Positions 49,499 through 56,672 of a DNA stretch of 64,000 bases are shown one piece after another. The stretch lies in the NCBI GenBank assembly GCA_964452915.1, contig CAYVNW010000001.1, positions 62,001-126,000 of the forward strand, written 5' to 3'. Both the position numbers and the translations under genes were made by a program. Every line of letters begins with the position of its first letter. Positions within the stretch are counted from its first letter, which is position 1. Under the pieces are notes generated by a model, which was not told the origin of the DNA, did no database searches, and saw only the letters and a program-made list of their open reading frames with translations. Source of the stretch: Colivivens sp964452915 (GTDB taxonomy: Bacteria > Bacteroidota > Bacteroidia > Bacteroidales > Bacteroidaceae).

Positions 49499-49966
49499 AT
49501 GTATAGCTTGAAGATACAAGAAAGTTCCAGCAATTCAACAATTATCGACATTGGCAGCATGATGCAATGTTTGAGTGGCACACTTTCTATTCCTGGCGGT
49601 TATACTATTAATTATCCTACATTTAGTGTTCCGAGTTATACACTAACAACAGGACACACATATAGTGTAGACTGCTCTTTTTCATCAGAAGTCTGGTTTA
49701 AACTGTTGTGCCACAATCCATATCACAATTTTAAGGTTTGCATTTTTGGCATTAACAATGACGGATATATTTGCTTCAAGCAGACAATAGCAACGATAGA
49801 ATATGCACGTTTCATAGCAGGAACATATTATCACTGCTACAATTTATATCTTGCAAATAACTCGTGTACTTTCAGCTTGACAGACAAGGCTAATGAACTT
49901 ATTTCGGACTATGCCTCTACAAATGTGAAAGAGTGCTTTATTGGTATTTCTTTTGTCGGAGATTAA
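49499..49966 (+). CDS. hypothetical protein, 155 residues
   Basis: Not recognised. The product has seven cysteines, many Tyr/Ser/Thr residues and alternating beta-type strands (LSIPGGYTINYPTFSVPSYTL, CHNPYHNFKVCIFGINNDGYICF), no signal peptide and no membrane segment. The ATG follows the partial R1 repeat closely, so its 5' region may be recombined and the ORF could be the tail of a larger gene. It lies inside the segment bracketed by the duplicated HTH fragment, 47 bases before the first BspA-like gene. Confidence 0.45.
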   Translation: MYSLKIQESSSNSTIIDIGSMMQCLSGTLSIPGGYTINYPTFSVPSYTLTTGHTYSVDCSFSSEVWFKLLCHNPYHNFKVCIFGINNDGYICFKQTIATIEYARFIAGTYYHCYNLYLANNSCTFSLTDKANELISDYASTNVKECFIGISFVGD

Positions 49967-50013
49967 TTTAGTGTCACATATAAGATTTACAAGCACATTC
50001 ATGTAATATAAAT

Positions 50014-51462
50014 ATGAAACACAGAATTCTTTTATTGTTGTTGACCTTGACGACAAGCGTGATGGCACATGCGAGCATCATCGCCAGTGGCTTCTGTGGA
50101 AGGGACGTGAAGTGGATGCTGACCGAGGAAGGAGAACTAACCATATTCGGCACGGGAGACATGGAAGACTATGTTGGAGCGGGTGTTGCTCCTTGGCTTC
50201 ATATTGGCATGGAAAATCCTCCTGCAATAAAAACTGCAATAATAAGGAGTGGAGTTACAAGTATAGGAGCAGATGCGTTTGATTTTTGCCGTGATTTGTC
50301 TTCGGTAACCATTCCGAATACTATAACCCGTATAGGGAATACAGCATTTCGTTATTGTGCCAGCTTAACTTGCGTTATTCTGCCTAACACAGTAACCAGT
50401 ATTGGGTATGATGCATTTTTTCTCTGCAGTAACTTAGATACACTTTATATTCCCAGATCTGTAAAATATATTGGATATGATGCATTCTATGGCACAAAAT
50501 GGCTTGCAAAACATACTGCGGAGTTTCTATATATAAACAACATTTTATATAAGTATCAAGGGACCGCTTCTTCGGTTAAAATAAAGAATGGCATCACCGC
50601 CATTTGCGGTGCCGCATTCGGTCAATGCAAAGATTTGACCTCGGTAGAAATTCCAAACACCGTTAAAGCCATCGGAGATTTTGCTTTTTATCAGTGCAAA
50701 AGTCTGACATCTGTTGCAATACCCAATTCCGTTACGTACATTGGGAAGAATGCTTTTGGTGAATGTGCTAATTTGAAGTCAGTAGTATTGCCCGACTCCA
50801 TCACAAGTATAGAACCATACACTTTTTGGATGTGTAAAAATCTGGAGACAATCAATATTCCAAGGAATGTCTCCAGCATAGGGTATAAGTCTTTCAAAGA
50901 TTGCCTGAATTTAGGTACCATTTCCATTCCACATTCAGTGGATAGTATTGAAGTAACTGCTTTTAGTGCCTGTAACATGAAATCCCTCTACGTAAGTTGG
51001 AACCGCCCTGTAAAGCCTGTAATCACAAACAGTTACGAACATGATGACTTATGGGCGCATGCCAATACCGATTCCTGCATACTGTACGTACCTAAAGGGC
51101 TGTCCGCTTTATATAAAGTGAATAAGACGTGGGGAGTATTCAAGAACATAGTGGAATACGACGCGGAGGTGTTTGAGCCGTATCTGACAGTAATGTACGA
51201 TGACTCCGTACTGATGGAACAGAAGGCAACTGACGGAGATCCAATAGAAGTAACAATGCCCGACAGATACAGGAGGGTGAAGTTCAACGGTGAGGATGTG
51301 ACAAGGTTGGTAACCGACGGCAAGTATGTAACACCACCAATCACAAAGAATTCTATTCTCACTATCGAAACCGACCGTAACAGCCGTGACATCAATGGTG
51401 ACGGGCAGATCGACTCACAGGATGGTCTTGAAGTGTATGAGTATATTAAAAACAAACGTTAA
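50014..51462 (+). CDS. BspA-like leucine-rich repeat surface protein with dockerin-like end
   Basis: A 482-residue exported protein: signal peptide about 1-20; N-terminal domain (about 20-70; SGFCGRDVKWMLTEEGELTIFGTGDMEDY) common to BspA-like proteins; then about ten 23-residue TpLRR/LRR_5 repeats (about 75-325; DLSSVTIPNTITRIGNTAF and similar). A beta domain follows (about 390-450). The end DINGDGQIDSQDGLEVYEYI (about 461-480) resembles a single dockerin/EF-hand repeat. BspA-type proteins bind host matrix or other bacteria. Tandem paralogue of the next gene, 14 bases upstream of it. Confidence 0.85.
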   Translation: MKHRILLLLLTLTTSVMAHASIIASGFCGRDVKWMLTEEGELTIFGTGDMEDYVGAGVAPWLHIGMENPPAIKTAIIRSGVTSIGADAFDFCRDLSSVTIPNTITRIGNTAFRYCASLTCVILPNTVTSIGYDAFFLCSNLDTLYIPRSVKYIGYDAFYGTKWLAKHTAEFLYINNILYKYQGTASSVKIKNGITAICGAAFGQCKDLTSVEIPNTVKAIGDFAFYQCKSLTSVAIPNSVTYIGKNAFGECANLKSVVLPDSITSIEPYTFWMCKNLETINIPRNVSSIGYKSFKDCLNLGTISIPHSVDSIEVTAFSACNMKSLYVSWNRPVKPVITNSYEHDDLWAHANTDSCILYVPKGLSALYKVNKTWGVFKNIVEYDAEVFEPYLTVMYDDSVLMEQKATDGDPIEVTMPDRYRRVKFNGEDVTRLVTDGKYVTPPITKNSILTIETDRNSRDINGDGQIDSQDGLEVYEYIKNKR

Positions 51463-51476
51463 ACAACAAACTGCGT

Positions 51477-52760
51477 ATGAGAAACATGATGTTTATGCTT
51501 TTGATAGGACTTGCGGTATGCACGGAGGCAAAGGCGGACGTGATTGCAAGCGGCAGTTGCGGTGACAGTCTGGAATGGTCATTAAGCGATGACAGTATTC
51601 TTACTATTTCGGGCGACGGAGGAATGGATGATTACCAGAATATCACATATATTCCATGGCTGTCTCAATCCTTTATGGTGAAACAGGTGGCAATTAAGGA
51701 GGGCGTAACCCATATTGGCAATTACTCTTTTGCCATGTGCTCAAATTTAACGGACATAACCTTATCGAATTCCGTTACCAGCATCGGCAGCTACGCATTT
51801 TTTTCTTGCACAGCACTAAAATCCGTATCTGTACCAACTACAGTTACGAGCATAGGCAACAAGGCATTTGCAGAGACGGCATGGCTCGACAGTCAGCCCA
51901 CTGGTCCTGTATATATCAATGACATGCTTTATGTCCTTAAAACATCTGACGAAACAACATCGGTGGAAATACGTCCGGGCACGGTCTCTATATGCGATTA
52001 TGCTTTTTTCGGTTGCCCTTCATTGACATCAGTCACAATCCCAAATACAGTAAGGAACATCGGAGCGAGGGCTTTCTACGGATGCAGAGGGTTGAATTCG
52101 ATAACGCTGCCTGATTCCATCACAGAGCTTAGTAGCGGTTTATTCAGCAACTGCAGCGGTCTGACATCAATTGTAATTCCCGACTCAGTCATAAGCATTG
52201 CTGCAAAAGCATTTGAGAAATGTGTAAACTTAAGGACGGTGGAAATTCCGAGTTCGGTAAAGTCAATAAACACTGACGCTTTTTATGGCTGTATGAATCT
52301 GACCGTAATCCGCCTATATTGGGACAAGCCGATATTAGTACCGGAGGAGGCATTCACAGGAGTTGACTTAACCTCTTGTGCGCTATATGTCCCGAGGGGC
52401 AAATCACTCACCTATCTGACAGCAGATACATGGAAAGACTTCGACAAGGTCATTGAGTATGATTCTGTCGGCAACACAGTGATGCTTGGCATCAGATACG
52501 GCAATATATCTGTCATGAGACAAAGAGTATTACGTGATACCACATTCACGTTTAAAATTCCTGACAGTTGCACAAGGCTTACACTCAATGGAGAAGATGT
52601 GACCGACCAAGTGGCTGACGGGAAATACACGACTCCACGTCTGACACAGAATGCCATCCTATCGATTGAACTTGGTGACGGAATATACGACGTGAACTGC
52701 GACAGTACTGTTGATACGCAAGATGTCATTGACATTTATGACTATATGCGTACACACTGA
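51477..52760 (+). CDS. BspA-like leucine-rich repeat surface protein, paralogue
   Basis: A 427-residue paralogue of the gene at 50014. Signal peptide about 1-20, the same N-terminal domain (SGSCGDSLEWSLSDDSILTISGDGGMDDY), about eight LRR_5 repeats (LTDITLSNSVTSIGSYAF and similar), a short beta domain and a dockerin-like end (VNCDSTVDTQDVIDIYDYM). The pair evidently arose by duplication and has diverged. It is the last gene before an 846-base non-coding, repeat-rich region. Confidence 0.85.
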   Translation: MRNMMFMLLIGLAVCTEAKADVIASGSCGDSLEWSLSDDSILTISGDGGMDDYQNITYIPWLSQSFMVKQVAIKEGVTHIGNYSFAMCSNLTDITLSNSVTSIGSYAFFSCTALKSVSVPTTVTSIGNKAFAETAWLDSQPTGPVYINDMLYVLKTSDETTSVEIRPGTVSICDYAFFGCPSLTSVTIPNTVRNIGARAFYGCRGLNSITLPDSITELSSGLFSNCSGLTSIVIPDSVISIAAKAFEKCVNLRTVEIPSSVKSINTDAFYGCMNLTVIRLYWDKPILVPEEAFTGVDLTSCALYVPRGKSLTYLTADTWKDFDKVIEYDSVGNTVMLGIRYGNISVMRQRVLRDTTFTFKIPDSCTRLTLNGEDVTDQVADGKYTTPRLTQNAILSIELGDGIYDVNCDSTVDTQDVIDIYDYMRTH

Positions 52761-52781
52761 TCGTTGTAATTCTGAATGGAT

Positions 52782-52811
52782 CGGACGGGCTATGGCACAC
52801 ACAAGGCATTC
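52782..52811. repeat. right copy of the 30-bp HTH fragment
   Basis: 29 of 30 bases match 49257-49286 inside the regulator gene. A further GGA three bases to the left also matches across one mismatch. The sequence after the copy no longer resembles the regulator. It starts 22 bases after the second BspA stop. Confidence 0.8.
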
Positions 52812-52886
52812 ATAGAGTCCGGCAGACTCACCGCTTTGTACCTCTCCGCATGGAGGGAGTAGTTCGCTCCTAAATCCGTTGACTAC

Positions 52887-53004
52887 CGTTTACTTTTCGT
52901 TGACTAAAATGCCCGTGGTCGTACGTGCAAAGCCTGGTTAGTAAACGGATTCGTTTACTATCCGTTGACTTTGGATGAATAATCCTGTGGTCGTACGACC
53001 ACAG
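52887..53004. repeat. direct-repeat pair ending in a 20-bp perfect palindrome
   Basis: CGTTTACTTTTCGTTGACT (52887-52905) recurs with two changes at 52952-52970. Each copy is followed by GTGGTCGTACG (52915-52925 and 52987-52997). In the second copy this is part of the perfect palindrome CTGTGGTCGTACGACCACAG (52985-53004). A separate perfect inverted repeat, TAGTAAACG / CGTTTACTA with a 4-base loop, spans 52939-52960. No coding function is apparent. Confidence 0.85.
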
Positions 53005-53047
53005 AATTTATTGATTTACAGGCATAAACAACATCACAGTACTGCTT

Positions 53048-53073
53048 CATAGCATTGTGTCATAGTATTGCGT
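53048..53073. repeat. 13-bp tandem duplication
   Basis: CATAGCATTGTGT is followed directly by CATAGTATTGCGT (two differences). Part of the same non-coding repeat-rich region. Confidence 0.6.
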
Positions 53074-53218
53074 CACACCCACACCATCATGCCATGACGC
53101 AGCCGATTACCTGCGAAGCGAATCAGTAAAATATTAAAGACTAAGAAAAGCAAATCAGTAAACAAGTACAAAGAGTGTAAAGTAAATTCAGGTAAAGTCA
53201 AGAAGGGGAAGTCTTGCA

Positions 53219-53330
53219 AAAAAGGATATTAATTGAAATGCCCAACGATATTAATATAAATGCCCAACGATATTAATATAAATGCCCAATGATATTAATA
53301 TAAAACGCCAACCATATTAATATCCTTTTT
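53219..53330. repeat. four 22-bp iteron-like tandem units inside 15-bp inverted repeats
   Basis: Units at 53236-53257, 53258-53279, 53280-53301 and 53302-53323 are each exactly 22 bp. Units 1 and 2 are identical, unit 3 has one change and unit 4 a few. Each ends in the palindrome ATATTAATAT. The array is enclosed by a perfect 15-bp inverted repeat: AAAAAGGATATTAAT (53219-53233) and ATTAATATCCTTTTT (53316-53330). A 22-bp period is about two DNA turns, so proteins would bind on one face. No adjacent replication gene is present. Confidence 0.9.
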
Positions 53331-53474
53331 GAGGGCTGAAAATACGGGCTATGCATGATGTATCAACCGGAGACCTTGCCATCACTACCATGCTCCATAG
53401 CACAGCATCATTGTACTGTTGCCGTGAGATGGATGAGTCTGTATGACTGGCTTTGCCCGAAATGGGCTGCGCCT

Positions 53475-53525
53475 CAGCATAGCTTAAACAAGTTTAGCTC
53501 TGCGTTCGGCTTGCTCCATTTGTCG
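53475..53525. repeat. dispersed hairpin repeat R2
   Basis: Contains AGCTTAAAC, AA, GTTTAGCT (53481-53499), which folds into a hairpin, followed by CTCTGCGTTCGGCTTGC. Copies R3 and R4 lie at 54271 and 55065. It sits just downstream of the rsmD stop. Confidence 0.75.
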
Positions 53526-53606
53526 CCGCTTAGTCACACCACAAAAACACGCTGTTTCCCTCGCGCGTATAATATAATAAGGTGTATAACGTCTCCTTTT
53601 ATGTGT

Positions 53607-54152
53607 TTACTGACCGAAAAAGGTAAAATTTACCGAACCATAGTTACGGTGGTCCATGAAATGGGGATTGTTGGAGAAGTCGTAGTTCTTGCCATGCTCA
53701 AGTATAAAAAGTCCGCCATCAGCCAACAAGTGTGATTCAGGGGCGAATATGTAATCGGGGATGTCAGCAAGGTTTTCAAGTGTATATGGAGGATCGGCAA
53801 AAATGATGTCGAACGGACCAGCCCCATTCTTTATAAACTTGAACACATCGGCATGCAACGGCTGCCAGTTTTTGTCACCAAGGCTTTGACTTATTTTTTT
53901 TAGGAACTGATGATGGTCGAAGTCTTTCTCAACTGACACTACCTTGCCGCAACCACGCGAAAGCAATTCAAGTGATATACTGCCAGTTCCAGAGAACAAG
54001 TCGAGAGCCGTAGGTGCTGCATCGAAATCAACATACACGTTTTGTAATATATTGAAAAGTCCTTCCTTGGCAAAATCAGTTGTTGGACGTGCCTTGAATG
54101 TATGTGGCACATCAAATCGTTTTCCTTTATATTTTCCTGCTATTACTCGCAT
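53607..54152 (-). CDS. rsmD: 16S rRNA (guanine966-N2)-methyltransferase
   Basis: Methylates G966 of 16S rRNA with SAM. 181 residues. Starts MRVIAGKYKGKR as is usual for RsmD, then RPTTDFAKEGLFNIL near 23-37, SAM site ALDLFSGTGSISLELLSRG near 46-64, and catalytic DPPY near 118-121. ATG 54150-54152 is preferred on family alignment. ATG 54159-54161 (adding M-F-Y) is directly preceded by GGAGG and is a real alternative. The region before the start forms a 9-bp stem (54162-54198) that would hide that GGAGG. Confidence 0.93.
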   Translation of the reverse strand: MRVIAGKYKGKRFDVPHTFKARPTTDFAKEGLFNILQNVYVDFDAAPTALDLFSGTGSISLELLSRGCGKVVSVEKDFDHHQFLKKISQSLGDKNWQPLHADVFKFIKNGAGPFDIIFADPPYTLENLADIPDYIFAPESHLLADGGLFILEHGKNYDFSNNPHFMDHRNYGSVNFTFFGQ

Positions 54153-54161
54153 ATAAAACAT

Positions 54162-54198
54162 ACAGCCTCCACGACTGTCTGTGCGTCAAGGAGGCTGT
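54162..54198 (-). terminator. hairpin overlapping the rsmD ribosome-binding region
   Basis: ACAGCCTCC (54162-54170) and GGAGGCTGT (54190-54198) pair perfectly; GAC/GTC inside extends the stem. On the minus strand the second arm includes GGAGG four bases before ATG 54161 and is followed by TGTTTTATA. It could end transcripts from the gene upstream (54347-55033) or control rsmD translation. Confidence 0.6.
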
Positions 54199-54270
54199 TC
54201 ATTGTAAGTTATTTATTTTTTTGCTTCGCAAATAATCAGCGGCACTTCGGGGAAGCATAATGTTTATACT

Positions 54271-54345
54271 ATTCGCCTACGCAGATAGTAGGCGGTGTCA
54301 TGGCATAGCTTAAGCAAGCTTAGCTCTGCTCATCTGACTTGCACT
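54271..54345. repeat. dispersed hairpin repeat R3
   Basis: TTCGCCTACGCAGATAG, then the hairpin AGCTTAAGC, AA, GCTTAGCT (54307-54325), then CTCTGCTCATCTGACTTGC. Relative to R2 the stem has A-to-G and T-to-C changes at paired positions. It ends directly at the stop of the gene on 54347-55033. Confidence 0.78.
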
Positions 54346-54346
54346 A

Positions 54347-55033
54347 CTACTCCCAGTTGCCCGCCATCTTGTTCTGAGGGTCTTCAAGATCACCAATACG
54401 CAATCCGTACCAATTACCCTCTGTATTGTCGGCATTGTCCAAGAACAAGTCAGCACGGTTTTTGCCTCTCTTCTTCAACTCATTCTTAAGTTGCTTGATT
54501 TTCTTAACATTCATACCGTCAAGATAATCATCGAGCGAAGCACGTACTTCACATACCTTATCAAACTCGTTTGATTTAAGGTTGAAAGCCTCATTCTTAC
54601 GAAGTTGGAATTGAGCTCCCTCTTTTCCCACTGGTATGTATTTCAGTGAGTCAGGATTGGAAATGTTCAGTTTCTCAGCAGCAGACTGCCAAATGGTATC
54701 GCTGTGGAAAACGCCGGCTGCTATGGCATCAGCCTTCGTAGCATAGCTCATTGACAATTCATCAGTCCATACATCCTCATCGATCTTGACAATAGCACGT
54801 CCGTTCTTCACGAAGTCGATCAGTGAATCAAGGGTTCCGCAATACTCACCTGCATGGCTTTTCTTAAATTCATCCTCTGCATCACGGATTTGCAACAAGC
54901 GGGCAATGACAATCTTCTCTCTATCGGATTTCTCATCGTCGAACGCAATATCACCATAGATACTCATTATGCACGCTCCTGCAAGTCCAAGCACACATAA
55001 GACAAGCAATGAATTGATAACAATTTTCTTCAT
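54347..55033 (-). CDS. hypothetical membrane-anchored periplasmic protein
   Basis: A 228-residue protein, not assigned to a named family. A hydrophobic N-terminus (about 6-27; NSLLVLCVLGLAGACIMSIYG) acts as an uncleaved anchor or signal. Residues about 38-90 form a charged helix followed by a Leu-rich segment (EFKKSHAGEYCGTLDSLIDFVK), a layout reminiscent of pilin-like proteins but without a prepilin peptidase site I can confirm. The rest is mixed alpha/beta. Start set at ATG 55031-55033; the longer frame from 55111 reads through repeat R4 and is unlikely. A possible minus-strand -7 box is at 55150-55157, which would put R4 in the mRNA leader. Confidence 0.65.
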   Translation of the reverse strand: MKKIVINSLLVLCVLGLAGACIMSIYGDIAFDDEKSDREKIVIARLLQIRDAEDEFKKSHAGEYCGTLDSLIDFVKNGRAIVKIDEDVWTDELSMSYATKADAIAAGVFHSDTIWQSAAEKLNISNPDSLKYIPVGKEGAQFQLRKNEAFNLKSNEFDKVCEVRASLDDYLDGMNVKKIKQLKNELKKRGKNRADLFLDNADNTEGNWYGLRIGDLEDPQNKMAGNWE

Positions 55034-55064
55034 AATGTAATTTCGTATTTCTATTTTTTGTATA

Positions 55065-55137
55065 TTCGCACTCCGCGCAGATAGCTGGATACACCTCGGC
55101 AGTTCAAACAAGTTTGGCTCTGACCTCGGCTTACATT
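55065..55137. repeat. dispersed hairpin repeat R4
   Basis: TTCGCACTCCGCGCAGATAG, then CAAAC, AA, GTTTG (55105-55116) in the context AGTT...GGCT, then CTCTGACCTCGGCTTAC. Same order of blocks as R3. Lies between the gene at 54347-55033 and the RecD-like helicase. Confidence 0.75.
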
Positions 55138-55149
55138 GCTATCGTGGTA

Positions 55150-55157
55150 CAAAAATA
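55150..55157 (-). promoter_or_regulatory. possible -7 box for the 54347-55033 gene
   Basis: Minus-strand TATTTTTG fits TAnnTTTG. The resulting leader of about 110 bases would carry the R4 hairpin. Confidence 0.4.
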
Positions 55158-55208
55158 GCGAATAAAAATGAATTGGGTTTCAACTCAAGCAACTTTTTTA
55201 AATTAAAA

Positions 55209-56672
55209 ATGATAATTGACTACTTAGAAGAGCTGATTTTAAATAATTTCGGCTTTAAACCGACACTTGACCAAGCAAAAGCAGTGAGAGCACTGTCGGA
55301 ATTCATACTTACTGACCAGACTGGAAGAAGCAGTGGAATGGGAAATGTTTTCATTCTGCGCGGATATGCCGGCACAGGAAAAACGTCGCTCGTCAGTGCG
55401 CTTGTGCAAACAATGGAACAGGCAGAACGCAAGTGTGTACTCATGGCACCTACAGGCAGAGCAGCAAAAGTGTTTTCTTTGTATGCCAACCATCCTGCAT
55501 TCACTATCCACAAACGGATATATCGCCAAAAGTCAATCGACGAGGATGCTGTATTCCAAATGGGATTCAACGCACAGAAAAACTCTTTGTTTATAGTTGA
55601 CGAAGCCTCGATGATATCTAACGATTGCTCACAAGGCATGTTCGGAACCGGACGATTGTTAGACGACCTAATTCATTTTGTTTATTCAGGTGAAGGATGC
55701 CGGTTGATTCTATTAGGTGACACTGCTCAGCTACCGCCAGTGGGAGACACGGAGAGTCCCGCCTTGCAACCCGAGGTGTTGCGCTCTTACGGGCTTGAAG
55801 TTACGTGCACTACATTGACTCAAGTGGTCAGACAAGAAGAACTTTCGGGCATACTTAGTAATGCTACCGGCTTACGACAAACTATCAGCCATGCACAAGC
55901 CGGAGCAGTGTTTCATATTCCACACATCAACTTCAACACAGACGTGCACAACGTACCAGGAAGAGAACTGATAGACGAACTCGCCGGTTGCTATCATCAA
56001 TACGGAATCGATGACACCATCGTAGTATGCCGATCGAACAAAAGAGCACACATATATAATATGGGTATTCGCAATCAGATTCTTGACCGTGAGGAAGAAT
56101 TGTCCACTGGCGACATGGTGATGATTGCAAAGAACAATTACTTCTGGCTAAAGGAAAACCTTAAAGGAGAAGCTATGAGCGATTCCACCCATGACGTACA
56201 AAACGACTTCATTGCTAACGGTGATATAGCACGTTGCATGAGAGTGACAAACGAAAGAGAACTGTTTGGTTTTAGATTCGCAGACTGTGTACTGAGCCTG
56301 CCTGACTACAACGATTTGGAAATCAATGCGACAGTGTTGCTCGATACTCTGCACACAGAGGCACCGGCACTCACCAAGGAGCAAAGCCGGCTATTATTCA
56401 ATAAAGTGCTAGAAGACTATGCCGACATCCCATACAAGAGGGATCGACTGAAAAAATTGAGGGAAGACCCCTATTACAATGCACTGCAAATAAAGTACGC
56501 CTACGCAGTTACCTGTCATAAGGCACAAGGAGGACAATGGGCGTCCGTATTCATCGATCAAGGGTACGTCACCGATGACATGACAGGTGTCGATTACTAC
56601 CGTTGGCTTTATACGGCATTTACACGAGCCTCCCAGCACGTATATTTAGTCAATTGGAAACAAGATGACTGA
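55209..56672 (+). CDS. RecD-like SF1B DNA helicase
   Basis: A 487-residue helicase of the RecD2/Dda-like group. Walker A GYAGTGKTS near 52-60, APTGRAAKVF near 83, Walker B FIVDEASMIS near 129-138, GDTAQLPPVGD near 171-181, and a C-terminal helicase half with YAVTCHKAQGGQW near 433-445 and YTAFTRAS near 468. Unlike RecD2 it has no long N-terminal region. Start set at ATG 55209; the frame extends to 55173, but the extra residues overlap AT-rich non-coding sequence. It ends exactly where the convergent alaS ends (56672/56673). A role in DNA repair or replication is inferred. Confidence 0.88.
   Translation: MIIDYLEELILNNFGFKPTLDQAKAVRALSEFILTDQTGRSSGMGNVFILRGYAGTGKTSLVSALVQTMEQAERKCVLMAPTGRAAKVFSLYANHPAFTIHKRIYRQKSIDEDAVFQMGFNAQKNSLFIVDEASMISNDCSQGMFGTGRLLDDLIHFVYSGEGCRLILLGDTAQLPPVGDTESPALQPEVLRSYGLEVTCTTLTQVVRQEELSGILSNATGLRQTISHAQAGAVFHIPHINFNTDVHNVPGRELIDELAGCYHQYGIDDTIVVCRSNKRAHIYNMGIRNQILDREEELSTGDMVMIAKNNYFWLKENLKGEAMSDSTHDVQNDFIANGDIARCMRVTNERELFGFRFADCVLSLPDYNDLEINATVLLDTLHTEAPALTKEQSRLLFNKVLEDYADIPYKRDRLKKLREDPYYNALQIKYAYAVTCHKAQGGQWASVFIDQGYVTDDMTGVDYYRWLYTAFTRASQHVYLVNWKQDD

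Noticed and set aside
53236..53323. CRISPR array
   Set aside because: Units are contiguous 22-mers without unique spacers, and no cas genes are present.
52761..53606. Chromosomal replication origin
   Set aside because: No DnaA-box cluster (TTATCCACA-like) and no dnaA/dnaN neighbours, despite the AT-rich repeats.
53355..53735. 126-codon plus-strand ORF
   Set aside because: It runs through repeat R2 and antisense into rsmD; composition is not protein-like and there is no homology I recognise.
55034..55111. Extended N-terminus for the gene at 54347-55033
   Set aside because: The extension reads through repeat R4 and would put a non-signal sequence before a good membrane anchor.
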